DNA of 64,000 nt from Bacteroides sp. (GTDB lineage Bacteria > Bacteroidota > Bacteroidia > Bacteroidales > Bacteroidaceae): the NCBI GenBank assembly GCA_017992695.1, contig JAGOOC010000002.1:62001-126000 (forward strand), read 5' to 3'. The notes below the pieces were generated by a model. It saw only the letters and a program-made list of their open reading frames with translations, made no database searches and was not told the origin of the DNA. This document shows, piece by piece, positions 17,550 through 26,666 of the stretch. The translations under genes were made by a program, and so were the position numbers. Numbering within the stretch: position 1 is the first letter of the stretch; each line of letters begins with the position of its first letter.

Positions 17550-18932
17550 ATGATAAACAAAACTATGAGAGAGTCGGCCTTTCTGCGATGGACTGCGCTG
17601 ATTCTTATTTCCTCGATGATGTTTTTCTCTTACATGTTCATCGATGTGCTTTCACCGCTACAAACCATGCTCGAAACCGAATGTGGTTGGTCGGCCGATA
17701 CCTACGGCACGTTTGCCAGCTCCGAGTACTTCTTGAATGTGTTTGCTTTCTTTTTGATTTTTGCCGGTATTATTCTGGATAAGATGGGGGTTCGATTCAC
17801 CGGAATCCTTTCGGGAGTAGTCATGGTAATTGGTGGGGGTATCAAGCTCTACGCCATCAGCTCCTGGTTTGTACCGGGAGGCATGGTTTTCGATTTTCTG
17901 AACTCTTTCTGGGTTTCGTTTCCTCCTACCGCAAAGCTGGCCTCTATCGGTTTTGCTATTTTTGGTTGTGGGGTCGAGATGGCGGGTATCACGGTATCTA
18001 AAACCATCGTAAAATGGTTTCGCGGTAAGGAGATGGCTTTGGCCATGGGGCTCGAGATGGCGATCGCTCGTTTGGGAGTGTTCGCTGTTTTCCGCTTGTC
18101 GCCACACTTCGCTTCGTTGGGCGACCAGAGCGTCGTACGCCCGGTTGCTATTTGTGCGGGTTTATTGTGCATTGGCTTGCTCTCGTTTATCGTTTATTCG
18201 TTGATGGATAAAAAGCTGGATAAACAACTAGGTGTCGAAGCCAATCAAGAGGAAGAAGAGCCGTTTAAAATCCGTGATTTAGGCATCCTGTTTACCAGCA
18301 AGCCCTTCTTAATTGTCTCTTTCTTGTGCGTACTCTATTATTCGGCAATTTTTCCGTTTCAGAAATTTGCGACCAGCATGCTCGAGAATCGATTGGGCAT
18401 GCCTACGAACGACGCTTCGGCACTCTTCTCGTGGTTCCCAATTGGTGCAATGGTACTTACCCCTTTGCTTGGGTGGTTTCTTGATAAGAAAGGAAAGGGA
18501 GCTTCGATGCTGATATTGGGTTCGGTGCTGGTATTTGCCTGTCACATGGTGTTTGCTATCTATCCGATGACCGACAATACTACCAGCTTGGTAGTAGCCT
18601 ACGTAGCGATCATTGTGTTGGGTGTCTCTTTCTCCTTGGTGCCTGCTGCCCTTTGGCCATCGGTGCCCAAGTTGGTTGAAGATCGGTATTTAGGTTCGGC
18701 CTATTCGGTTATTTTTTGGATTCAAAACATTGGTCTTTTTGCATTCCCCAACATCATTGGTAAGGTGCTGGTTTGGGCCAATCCGCATGTAACCGATGGA
18801 CGTTATGATTATACCATGCCTATGTTGGTGTTTGCCAGTTTGGGTGTGATGGCATTTGTGTTGGGCATCTGGCTGAAAGCGGAGGATAAGAAGAATCATT
18901 ACGGACTGGAACAACCCAATATTAAACACTAA
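17550..18932 (+). CDS. Major facilitator superfamily transporter
   Basis: A 460-aa protein with about 12 hydrophobic segments and the MFS loop 2-3 signature region (ILDKMGVRFTGILSG). A second copy of this loop appears in the other half (FLDKKGKGASMLILG). The architecture resembles MFSD1-like transporters, but no substrate is evident and none of the neighbours indicates one. The likely start is ATG 17550; ATG 17565 is an alternative. Confidence 0.85.
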   Translation: MINKTMRESAFLRWTALILISSMMFFSYMFIDVLSPLQTMLETECGWSADTYGTFASSEYFLNVFAFFLIFAGIILDKMGVRFTGILSGVVMVIGGGIKLYAISSWFVPGGMVFDFLNSFWVSFPPTAKLASIGFAIFGCGVEMAGITVSKTIVKWFRGKEMALAMGLEMAIARLGVFAVFRLSPHFASLGDQSVVRPVAICAGLLCIGLLSFIVYSLMDKKLDKQLGVEANQEEEEPFKIRDLGILFTSKPFLIVSFLCVLYYSAIFPFQKFATSMLENRLGMPTNDASALFSWFPIGAMVLTPLLGWFLDKKGKGASMLILGSVLVFACHMVFAIYPMTDNTTSLVVAYVAIIVLGVSFSLVPAALWPSVPKLVEDRYLGSAYSVIFWIQNIGLFAFPNIIGKVLVWANPHVTDGRYDYTMPMLVFASLGVMAFVLGIWLKAEDKKNHYGLEQPNIKH

Positions 18933-18945
18933 TCATCAATCGGCC

Positions 18946-19287
18946 ATGAAAGCGAAGACCAACTTACTGGATGTCATCCCTTTTCGCAGTGCACACATTA
19001 CAACCGAGAGGAAAGGCGACTGCATAGTCATCGCCTTTCCTCGGTTTAAACAGAAATGGATGCGTCGTATCTTACTGCCGAAAGAGATGTCGGCCGATAT
19101 CCAGGTGAAGCTCGAAGCACACGGAACAGCAGTGTGGGAACTGATTGATGGAAAGCGAACAGTTGGGGAGATTATAGAAAAACTCGTAGACTGCTTCCCG
19201 GAAGAAGTAGACTACGAGTCTCGTATTGTTGCTTATGTGTATCAGTTACAAAAAGATAAATTTATCGGGTTTGCTGCTCATCGCTAA
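18946..19287 (+). CDS. PqqD-family protein (orphan)
   Basis: A 113-aa protein with the PqqD-like small winged fold: the stretch AWELIDGKRTVGEIIEKLVD-type (here VWELIDGKRTVGEII, about residues 66-80) is the family hallmark. PqqD proteins bind the leader of ribosomally made peptides and present them to modifying enzymes. No radical SAM maturase, transporter or precursor peptide is next to it; neighbours are an MFS gene 13 nt upstream on the same strand and a convergent DUF4831 gene. A role with a distant enzyme, or a recycled fold, is possible. Confidence 0.8.
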   Translation: MKAKTNLLDVIPFRSAHITTERKGDCIVIAFPRFKQKWMRRILLPKEMSADIQVKLEAHGTAVWELIDGKRTVGEIIEKLVDCFPEEVDYESRIVAYVYQLQKDKFIGFAAHR

Positions 19288-19304
19288 CTGTCCCTATTCA
19301 GAAA

Positions 19305-20363
19305 TTAATTCCCCTCTTCCCTGTCCACCTTAATTAATCCGCCTGTAACGGGGTTGAAACTAACCTTTGTAGTGGCTTTTTTATTGAACAGCGCCGGTGC
19401 CAAAAACTCTATCGAACCGAACTGGGTAACCGGGAGTTCCTCTTCAAACAGCTTGTTCTTTCCTTCTGTTAAGGTAACCAATGCTTTACCGGGTACAATG
19501 TAGGCGATGCCATCGACTTTCTTTTTTCCATCTTCAGGGGGAAGATTGATCGCCTTCACATCTTTCAAACTGATGTAAACCGGTTCGCCCGCCAAATCAT
19601 TGTTGGCAACCACGCCCAGCTTCTTCGAGAATCGGAAAGCAATCTGATCCTTCAGCTCCTTGCTTGGATCGATGCGGATGGTGAAGGTTTTCTCCTCTTT
19701 ATCGCTGGTGCCCGAGAACATTTCAGTCATGGCTCCTTCCTGTTCATCCAGGCTGTTGAGCATGAGTTTCAACTGTTCGCCGTCTTTGGGCATGTTGTCG
19801 GCTTGTCCGCGTACCAGTGCGTTTTTGCTTTCGCGTATGTTGTATATCTCTTTGGCAACCAGCTCGGCCATTTTGGCTGACGAGTTAGCCATCAGTATCT
19901 CTTCGGTGAGAAAGTCGCGTGGGTTCACTCTCTTTTTAGCAGGTGTAAGCACTGCTGCCGGAGTTGCTTTTCTAGGACTGAATGGCGTGTTGATTGATTT
20001 GATGATTCCATCTTCGGTGAGTTCAATGAGTGGAGCCACCGTTTTATCCTTCATTTTTACGAAGTACACACGCTCGCTGTCGGGTACGCCCACCGATTTG
20101 GCTTTTACGCTAACCAGCTCCCAATACTCTTGCGCATCGGCCGATACATTGTTCAATCGCAGGTAGCGATCGGCATACTTGCTGAACTCTCCTGGTGTGT
20201 AAATGATCTTGTTGGCTTTGACCTCAATGTCAATCTGAGTCTTCGGCAGCACATAGGTCACCCCGAAATCTTTGCCACGAGTCACTCCGGTTGTTACCTC
20301 CGTTTGTGCAGAAGTAAGTACAGCACCCATCAAGAAGCCCGAAAATAGTATTAATTTCTTCAT
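19305..20363 (-). CDS. DUF4831 family exported protein
   Basis: A 352-aa protein with a signal peptide (residues 1-19, ending TSAQ) and a domain I recognise as DUF4831, restricted to Bacteroidota. Typical stretches are GVTYVLPKTQIDIEV, YTPGEFSKYADRYL and IAYIVPGKALVTL. The function is unknown to me. It has its own promoter (-7 box at 20395-20402) and ends 18 nt from the convergent PqqD gene. Confidence 0.8.
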   Translation of the reverse strand: MKKLILFSGFLMGAVLTSAQTEVTTGVTRGKDFGVTYVLPKTQIDIEVKANKIIYTPGEFSKYADRYLRLNNVSADAQEYWELVSVKAKSVGVPDSERVYFVKMKDKTVAPLIELTEDGIIKSINTPFSPRKATPAAVLTPAKKRVNPRDFLTEEILMANSSAKMAELVAKEIYNIRESKNALVRGQADNMPKDGEQLKLMLNSLDEQEGAMTEMFSGTSDKEEKTFTIRIDPSKELKDQIAFRFSKKLGVVANNDLAGEPVYISLKDVKAINLPPEDGKKKVDGIAYIVPGKALVTLTEGKNKLFEEELPVTQFGSIEFLAPALFNKKATTKVSFNPVTGGLIKVDREEGN

Positions 20364-20394
20364 ATTCTGTTCTTTATTAAAAGATTTCGAATAA

Positions 20395-20402
20395 CAAAAG
20401 TA
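20395..20402 (-). promoter_or_regulatory. -7 box of the DUF4831 gene
   Basis: Minus-strand TACTTTTG matches TAnnTTTG, 31 nt before the ATG at 20363. Confidence 0.55.
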
Positions 20403-20437
20403 GTAAACTTATTCTAAAGTTCACCCTTTCTTAACCT

Positions 20438-21949
20438 TTATTCGCTTACCAAACGCCACGCCATTGGGAGTGATTCGATAATGTCGCTCGCTGTGAGGGC
20501 AATCATTCCTTGCTTTTTTCGGGCAAAATCGCCTGCCAACCCATGCACGTACGTACCTATTTGAGCGGCATGCTCGTCAGAGTATCCTTGTGCCAGTAGA
20601 GCCAACAGCACCCCGGTCAATACATCGCCGCTTCCGCCTGTTGCCATGCCCGGGTTTCCGGTGGGGTTAAAGAAGCATCTGCCTGTTGGAGTGATGATGG
20701 CTGAGTAAACCCCCTTTAAAATGATGTGTACGCGAGCTGTTCGTGCCAGTTCGCACGCCTTTTGAAGCCGATCGTACGAGCCTTGGCATTTGCCTACAAG
20801 GCGTTCCAACTCTTTGGGGTGAGGAGTCAATATGGAGCCTTTGGGCAGATGGTTTAACGCATGACGATGATTGGCCAGGATGTTAAGTGCATCGGCATCC
20901 AATACCAAGGGTACTTGGCACAAGGTTAGCTGTTGCAACAAAGCAGCCTCAGTCTCTGCCGCTTGGGCCAACCCGGGGCCGATACCAATAGCCATGTAGT
21001 TATCTGTTTCGGTGGCGTGGGTAAAGTAGAACTCATGGTTGTCGACCTCGACCATAGCCTCGGGTACGGCTGTTTGCAAGATGTTGTTGTTCACAAAAGG
21101 CGCATGTACAGTTAAAAGTCCGACCCCCGAGCGCAGACAGGCCTTAGCAGCCAGAATGGATGCTCCTGCCATGCCTTGCGAGCCGGCAATGAGTAAGGCA
21201 TGGCCGAAGTCGCCTTTATGTGCAAACTTCTTGCGAGGCTTGAGGAGCGTTTTGATCTTCTCTCCTTCGAGTATTTCATAGCTAGTGGGTATTACCTCGA
21301 TGCCCTCTTCGCTGAGTTGAATGTCTAGCAGGTGCCAGTCGCCAATGTATTCGGCATTTTCGGCAAATAGAAAGGCCAACTTGGGCAGTTGTAGACTGAA
21401 GGTAACATCGGCTTTGATGATGTGTGCTTTAATGTTGAACGTGTTATCTTCGGTCATAAGCCCCGAAGGGATGTCGATAGATACCACCGTAGCAGCCGAG
21501 GCATTGATGAATTTCACCACGGCTGCAAATCCACCACTGAGCGGTTTGTTGAGTCCCGAGCCAAACAGACCGTCAATCACCAGATGATCGGTTGTCAGTG
21601 TGGGTGGTACAAATTGCGTGGAGATTTCATCGAACGAAACGTTGTTCATCATCTCTAAAAGCTCTTTATTGGTGCGGCAATCGGCCGAGAGTTCGCCTTT
21701 GGGGTTGAATAGATACACTGATACGTTGTATCCTTTTTCTGCCATCATGCGGGATACGGCCAACGCGTCTCCTCCATTGTTTCCCGGTCCGGCAAATACA
21801 GTGACGGGTGTTTCTGCATCCCAACCTTCACAGATGGCTTCTGTGAGCGCTTGTGCGGCTCGTTCCATCAAGTCGATGGAGCTAATCGGTTCGTGTTCTA
21901 TCGTATACGCATCCAGTTTCTTGATGCTGTTACCAGAAAATATTTTCAT
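20438..21949 (-). CDS. nnr: Bifunctional NAD(P)H-hydrate epimerase / ADP-dependent dehydratase
   Basis: A 503-aa fusion that repairs hydrated NAD(P)H. The N-terminal YjeF_N epimerase domain shows GPGNNGGDALAVSRMM and VIDGLFGSGLNKPLSGGF. The C-terminal ribokinase-like dehydratase domain shows HKGDFGHALLIAGSQGMAGA, LTPHPKELERLVG and the NPGMATGGSGDVLTGVLLAL nucleotide-binding motif. Both sets of residues look complete. It is transcribed divergently from hpt with its own -7 box. Confidence 0.95.
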   Translation of the reverse strand: MKIFSGNSIKKLDAYTIEHEPISSIDLMERAAQALTEAICEGWDAETPVTVFAGPGNNGGDALAVSRMMAEKGYNVSVYLFNPKGELSADCRTNKELLEMMNNVSFDEISTQFVPPTLTTDHLVIDGLFGSGLNKPLSGGFAAVVKFINASAATVVSIDIPSGLMTEDNTFNIKAHIIKADVTFSLQLPKLAFLFAENAEYIGDWHLLDIQLSEEGIEVIPTSYEILEGEKIKTLLKPRKKFAHKGDFGHALLIAGSQGMAGASILAAKACLRSGVGLLTVHAPFVNNNILQTAVPEAMVEVDNHEFYFTHATETDNYMAIGIGPGLAQAAETEAALLQQLTLCQVPLVLDADALNILANHRHALNHLPKGSILTPHPKELERLVGKCQGSYDRLQKACELARTARVHIILKGVYSAIITPTGRCFFNPTGNPGMATGGSGDVLTGVLLALLAQGYSDEHAAQIGTYVHGLAGDFARKKQGMIALTASDIIESLPMAWRLVSE

Positions 21950-21976
21950 GTCAACTTCTATTAGTCAATGTTTCTG

Positions 21977-21984
21977 CAAAATTA
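21977..21984 (-). promoter_or_regulatory. -7 box of nnr
   Basis: Minus-strand TAATTTTG, 27 nt upstream of the ATG at 21949, within the divergent nnr-hpt intergenic region. Confidence 0.55.
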
Positions 21985-22113
21985 CAAATAATGCTTCAGA
22001 TATTTCTCCATTCTCTCTTTATTTGCCCGATGAACCGCTCTTTTTATACCTCATATAAACGATAGTTTGCATAAAAAGAGAGTGGATGGTGTGCAAAAGT
22101 GGAATATAAATCG

Positions 22114-22121
22114 TATTTTTG
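22114..22121 (+). promoter_or_regulatory. -7 box of hpt
   Basis: TATTTTTG matches TAnnTTTG, 30 nt before the ATG at 22152. It lies across the alternative upstream start at 22119, which is therefore unlikely. Confidence 0.6.
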
Positions 22122-22151
22122 CATCCAACTTTTTTAAAATCATCGGTTGTT

Positions 22152-22688
22152 ATGGATACCATTCAGATAAAAGATAAACAATTTACTGTCTCCATCAGAG
22201 AACAAGACATTCAGAAAGAGGTTATTCGTGTGGCACACGAAATCAATCGGGACTTAGCCGGTAAAAACCCACTGTTTGTTAGTGTGTTAAACGGTTCGTT
22301 CATGTTTACTTCGGACTTACTGAAACACATTACCATCCCTTGCGAGCTCTCTTTTGTCAAATTGGCCTCTTATCAAGGTGTATCATCGACCGGAGCGATA
22401 AAAGAGGTTCTCGGTATCAATGAAGAAATTTCGGGGCGCACCATCGTCATTATTGAAGATATTGTAGATACCGGACTAACCATGCAGCGTTTAATCGAAA
22501 CCCTAGGCACTCGTGGTCCTGAAGAGATTCACATTGCTTCGTTGCTAGTGAAACCCGAAAAACTGAAGGTAGAATTAGATATCAGGTATGTAGCAATGGA
22601 GATACCAAACGATTTTATTGTGGGATACGGATTAGACTATGACGGTTTTGGTCGTAATTATCCCGATATCTATACCGTAGTAGATTAA
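22152..22688 (+). CDS. hpt: Hypoxanthine phosphoribosyltransferase
   Basis: A 178-aa type I phosphoribosyltransferase converting hypoxanthine or guanine with PRPP to the nucleotide. The PRPP-binding motif is VIIEDIVDTGLTM; the flexible loop (SFVKLASYQGVSSTG) and the C-terminal purine-binding GYGLDYDGFGRNYPDIY are present. The start is ATG 22152, since the promoter box lies over the longer frame's start. Purine salvage fits with adk immediately downstream (60 nt). Confidence 0.94.
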   Translation: MDTIQIKDKQFTVSIREQDIQKEVIRVAHEINRDLAGKNPLFVSVLNGSFMFTSDLLKHITIPCELSFVKLASYQGVSSTGAIKEVLGINEEISGRTIVIIEDIVDTGLTMQRLIETLGTRGPEEIHIASLLVKPEKLKVELDIRYVAMEIPNDFIVGYGLDYDGFGRNYPDIYTVVD

Positions 22689-22748
22689 AAAGAAGAAATA
22701 ACGGGCCTCGTGCCCAATAGAATAATAAGTTAAATTAAAGTAGAAAAG

Positions 22749-23312
22749 ATGTTGAACATTGTCATTTTCGGTGCTCCCGGTTCAGGAAAAGGGACACAAA
22801 GCGAACGTATAGTAGAAAAATATGGTATTAATCACATCTCAACAGGTGATGTACTGCGTGCTGAAATTAAAAACAACACGGAATTGGGCAAAACAGCTAA
22901 AGGATATATCGAACACGGACAACTGATTCCCGATTCATTGATGATCGATATGCTGGCCAGCGTTTTCGATAGCCACAAAGAGAGCAAAGGGGTTATTTTT
23001 GATGGCTTCCCCAGAACTATTCCGCAAGCTGAAGCGTTGAAAGTGATGCTTAAGGAGCGCGGACAGGATATTACTGTTATGCTTGATCTCGATGTGCCCG
23101 AAGAGGAGTTGATGACTCGCTTGATCAAACGTGGCGAAGAGAGCGGTCGCGCCGATGACAATGAAGAGACAATTAAAAAACGCTTGCATGTGTACAACAC
23201 GCAAACATCACCCTTGAAAGAGTTCTACAAAGGCGAAGGAAAATACAAGCATATCAAAGGCCTGGGTACAATGGATGGCATTTTTGCCGACATTTGCGAG
23301 GCGATAGGTTAA
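22749..23312 (+). CDS. adk: Adenylate kinase (short form)
   Basis: A 187-aa enzyme interconverting ATP + AMP and 2 ADP. The P-loop [10 protein letters not shown] is at residues 8-17, followed by [19 protein letters not shown] in the AMP site and RADDN. The long LID domain of E. coli Adk is absent, as is usual for this shorter form. It is placed between hpt and obg on one strand with small gaps. Confidence 0.96.
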   Translation: MLNIVIFGAPGSGKGTQSERIVEKYGINHISTGDVLRAEIKNNTELGKTAKGYIEHGQLIPDSLMIDMLASVFDSHKESKGVIFDGFPRTIPQAEALKVMLKERGQDITVMLDLDVPEEELMTRLIKRGEESGRADDNEETIKKRLHVYNTQTSPLKEFYKGEGKYKHIKGLGTMDGIFADICEAIG

Positions 23313-23331
23313 TAACACAAATTATTTAATT

Positions 23332-24489
23332 ATGGCTGAATCGAATTTTGTTGATTACGTGAAGATATATTGTCGCTCAGGTAAAGGAGGAAGAGGCTCT
23401 ACGCACATGAGGCGTGAGAAATTTGTTGCTGCCGGCGGCCCCGATGGCGGCGATGGTGGAAGAGGAGGTCATATTATATTGCGAGGTAACCGCAACTACT
23501 GGACACTGCTTCACTTGAGGTTTGATCGCCATGCGATGGCCGGTCACGGAGAGTCGGGCGGTAGAGCCCGTAGCTTCGGTAAGGACGGAGTAGACAAAAT
23601 AATTGAAGTACCATGCGGTACAGTAGTATATAATGCCGAAACGGGCGAATACATTTGCGACGTAACCGAAGACGGACAAGAGGTGCTATTGCTGAAGGGC
23701 GGACGCGGCGGACAAGGTAACACGCACTTTAAAACAGCTACTCGACAAGCTCCACGTTTTGCACAACCGGGCGAACCGATGCAGGAGTTAACGGTTATCA
23801 TGGAATTGAAGCTGTTGGCAGATGTGGGGCTCGTTGGTTTCCCCAATGCGGGCAAGTCTACGTTGCTTTCGGTTGTTTCGGCTGCCAAGCCAAAGATTGC
23901 CGACTATCCGTTTACTACACTCGAACCCAATTTGGGTATTGTAGCTTACCGCGAAGGCAAGTCGTTTGTGATGGCCGATATCCCCGGTATCATTGAAGGA
24001 GCGAGCGAGGGTAAAGGGTTGGGATTGCGCTTCTTGCGTCATATCGAACGCAACTCGTTGTTGCTCTTCATGGTTCCGGCCGATAGTGACGACATCCGCA
24101 AGGAGTACGAAATTTTGCTCAATGAGCTATCCACGTTTAACCCCGAGATGCTCGATAAGCAGCGCGTACTGGCTATCACCAAATGCGATATGCTCGATCA
24201 AGAGTTGATGGATGAAATTGAACCGACGCTGCCCGAGGGCATTCCGCACGTGTTTATCTCCTCCATTAGTGGCTTGGGAGTCTCGGTGCTGAAAGATGTG
24301 TTGTGGGAGGAGCTGAACAAAGAGAGTAATAAAATCGAAAGTATTGTGCACCGTCCCAAAGAGGTGACTTACCTCAAACAGGAACTCAAGGAGATGGGCG
24401 AAGACAAAGACATTGTTTTCGAAACCAATTACGACGACGATGAGGATGACTTTGAGTATGAGTACGAAGAGGAAGAATTTGACGAGTAA
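23332..24489 (+). CDS. obg: GTPase Obg
   Basis: A 385-aa ribosome-associated GTPase involved in 50S assembly and stress control. The glycine-rich Obg fold occupies residues 1-158 ([26 protein letters not shown]), then the G domain with GFPNAGKST at 169-177, DIPG and TKCD. The C-terminal tail is short and strongly acidic ([18 protein letters not shown] region). The stop and the pgeF start share one base. Confidence 0.96.
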   Translation: MAESNFVDYVKIYCRSGKGGRGSTHMRREKFVAAGGPDGGDGGRGGHIILRGNRNYWTLLHLRFDRHAMAGHGESGGRARSFGKDGVDKIIEVPCGTVVYNAETGEYICDVTEDGQEVLLLKGGRGGQGNTHFKTATRQAPRFAQPGEPMQELTVIMELKLLADVGLVGFPNAGKSTLLSVVSAAKPKIADYPFTTLEPNLGIVAYREGKSFVMADIPGIIEGASEGKGLGLRFLRHIERNSLLLFMVPADSDDIRKEYEILLNELSTFNPEMLDKQRVLAITKCDMLDQELMDEIEPTLPEGIPHVFISSISGLGVSVLKDVLWEELNKESNKIESIVHRPKEVTYLKQELKEMGEDKDIVFETNYDDDEDDFEYEYEEEEFDE

Positions 24490-25298
24490 TGATTTCAATT
24501 ACAGCAGATAATAGCATGTTGGGATACGAGTCGCTTGGCTCGTGCTCCAACATTTCTCATTTTGTAACCACCCGTCAAGGAGGGTACAGCGAAGGCGCTT
24601 ACGGCTCCTTCAACTGCTCTCCTTTTTGTGGCGATGAGGCCGTAGCAGTAAGTCGTAATCAAGAGCGTTTGATCAAAGCACTGCGTCAATCCCCACACGA
24701 ACTCATTATCCCGCAGCAAACACACGGAACCAATAGCTGTGTGATTGATGAGGCCTTCCTTGCCTCCGATGCCGATACCAAGCGAGCGTTACTGATCGGA
24801 GTAGATGCTGTTATTACACACATGCCAGGCTATTGCCTCTGCATCTCTACGGCCGATTGCATTCCTGTATTGCTGTACGACAAACAACGACAAGTTATTG
24901 CTGCCATCCATGCGGGTTGGCGCGGAACAGTCAATCACATCGTTGCGCATACGCTTAAGCAGATGCATACGCTATATGGAACCCAAGGAGCAGACGTATG
25001 GGCCTGCATCGGTCCGGGCATTTCGCTAGCGTCGTTCGAAGTAGGTGAGGAGGTGTACGATGATTTCTTCCGAAAGGGATTCGATGTCTCGGCCCTCTCA
25101 CACTGGAATGAACAAACCGAGAAGCACCACATTGATTTGTGGGAAGCCAACCGCTTGTCTTTACTTGATTTTGGAATTCCTGCACAACAAATAGAAACAG
25201 CAGGCATTTGTACCTATATTCATCACGAACAATTCTTTTCGGCACGCCGATTGGGCATAAAATCCGGTCGCATATTGTCGGGAATCATGATTCATTAG
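24489..25298 (+). CDS. pgeF: Peptidoglycan editing factor PgeF (YfiH/DUF152 family)
   Basis: A 269-aa protein of the copper/zinc-binding multicopper-oxidase-like family that removes wrongly incorporated amino acids such as L-Ser from cell-wall precursors; older annotations call it polyphenol oxidase or laccase. Metal and active-site motifs are visible: QQTHGTN, STADCIPVLLYD and AIHAGWRGTV. ATG 24489 overlaps the obg stop in a TAATG arrangement, so expression is coupled. Confidence 0.92.
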   Translation: MISITADNSMLGYESLGSCSNISHFVTTRQGGYSEGAYGSFNCSPFCGDEAVAVSRNQERLIKALRQSPHELIIPQQTHGTNSCVIDEAFLASDADTKRALLIGVDAVITHMPGYCLCISTADCIPVLLYDKQRQVIAAIHAGWRGTVNHIVAHTLKQMHTLYGTQGADVWACIGPGISLASFEVGEEVYDDFFRKGFDVSALSHWNEQTEKHHIDLWEANRLSLLDFGIPAQQIETAGICTYIHHEQFFSARRLGIKSGRILSGIMIH

Positions 25299-25302
25299 TT
25301 CT

Positions 25303-25968
25303 ATGTTTACCATTGCCCTCTCCGAAGAGATTAAACAAGCTTGTCCCGGTTTTTCCGGAGTAGCCGTCTATGCACAAGTACACAACACCCCATTCAGCAA
25401 AGGGTTGTGGCAAGAGATCGATGCCTTTACGGCCGAACTTACTGCTACTACCAGCATGAGTGACATTAGGTTTCAACCCGCTATTGCTGCTACGCGCGAG
25501 GCGTATAAACGATGTGGTAAAGACCCCGGACGCTACCGCCCCTCGGCCGAAGCCTTGCGTCGTAGATTAGTGCGTGGTATTCCGTTGTATCAAATTGATA
25601 CGTTGGTCGATCTGATCAATCTTGTTTCGTTGCGTACAGGATACTCCATTGGTGGGTTTGATGCCGATAAGATACAGGGAAATCACCTCGAACTGGGCAT
25701 CGGTCGGGCCGGAGAGCCGTTCGAAGGGATCGGTCGGGGAGTGTTGAACATCGAAGGACTTCCCGTGTATCGCGATGCGTTAGCTGGTATCGGCACCCCT
25801 ACCAGTGACGACGAACGCACGAAAATGGGGCTGGACACCACGCACATCCTTGCTTTGGTCAACGGGTATAGTGGTGAGAAAGGGCTATCCGAAGCTGCCG
25901 AAATGATACAGACTTTGCTTAGAAACTACACCGACTCTGATGGCGGTGAATTGCTTTTCTATCCTTAA
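25303..25968 (+). CDS. Stand-alone B3/B4 tRNA-editing-like domain protein
   Basis: A 221-aa protein with the B3/B4 fold of the phenylalanyl-tRNA synthetase beta subunit, the site that clears Tyr-tRNA(Phe). Recognisable stretches are REAYKRCGKDPGRYRPSAEAL and IDTLVDLINLVSLRTGYSIG. Free-standing versions are common and are thought to edit mischarged tRNA, but the substrate is not proven. It begins 4 nt after pgeF. Confidence 0.88.
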   Translation: MFTIALSEEIKQACPGFSGVAVYAQVHNTPFSKGLWQEIDAFTAELTATTSMSDIRFQPAIAATREAYKRCGKDPGRYRPSAEALRRRLVRGIPLYQIDTLVDLINLVSLRTGYSIGGFDADKIQGNHLELGIGRAGEPFEGIGRGVLNIEGLPVYRDALAGIGTPTSDDERTKMGLDTTHILALVNGYSGEKGLSEAAEMIQTLLRNYTDSDGGELLFYP

Positions 25969-26018
25969 TGCCAATTAGCTAACTACAATGAACTACGGAT
26001 TATTCAAAACAGTATACC

Positions 26019-26636
26019 ATGAAACATTTCTACCTTATTTTTCTTCTAAACTGCTTGTCGCTCGCTGTTGTGGCACAAGAGAAACCAACGTTTTCTGGTC
26101 GCGAAACGGTTGACATCAAAGTACCTACTCCCGGACTATTTGCCAAGAACAACAAGCTTGTGTGGAACTTAGATTCCATTGCCGATACCGATTACTCGTT
26201 TCCGCTGCCTGGTGCGAAGGTGATTTCAGCTTACGGAAGCCACAAACGTCGAAATCATAGTGGTGTTGATATCAAGACGTTTGCCAAAGATACTATTCGT
26301 TGTGCTTTCGACGGAGTGGTGCGTCTCTCCAAGCCCTACGGGGGCTACGGCAATGTGGTGGTGGTGCGCCATGACAATGGTTTAGAAACCATTTACAGCC
26401 ACAACCACACCAACTTCGTAAAAGTGGGTGATGAGTTGAAAGCCGGTCAGGCCATCGGATTGACTGGGCGTACAGGGCGAGCTACTACCGAACACCTACA
26501 CTTTGAAACCCGTGTCAACGGGCAACACTTCAACCCCGGACTGATTTTTGACCTGAAAGAGTGCCGATTATTGAAAGAAAGTCTTCAATGTATACAGAAA
26601 GGAGCTGCTGTAGTCGTTAAAAAGATAACGAACTAA
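26019..26636 (+). CDS. M23 family metallopeptidase
   Basis: A 205-aa exported peptidase (signal peptide 1-20, ending VVAQ) of the LytM/M23 type, which cleaves peptidoglycan cross-bridges. The Zn ligands appear in HSGVD (HxxxD) and in the HLHFE motif, with the intermediate His in YSHNHTNF. No LysM or coiled-coil part is present, so it is a minimal catalytic domain. It lies 50 nt after the B3/B4 gene. Confidence 0.92.
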   Translation: MKHFYLIFLLNCLSLAVVAQEKPTFSGRETVDIKVPTPGLFAKNNKLVWNLDSIADTDYSFPLPGAKVISAYGSHKRRNHSGVDIKTFAKDTIRCAFDGVVRLSKPYGGYGNVVVVRHDNGLETIYSHNHTNFVKVGDELKAGQAIGLTGRTGRATTEHLHFETRVNGQHFNPGLIFDLKECRLLKESLQCIQKGAAVVVKKITN

Positions 26637-26666
26637 GCATTAGCCTGTAAACAATGTAATTAAGCA

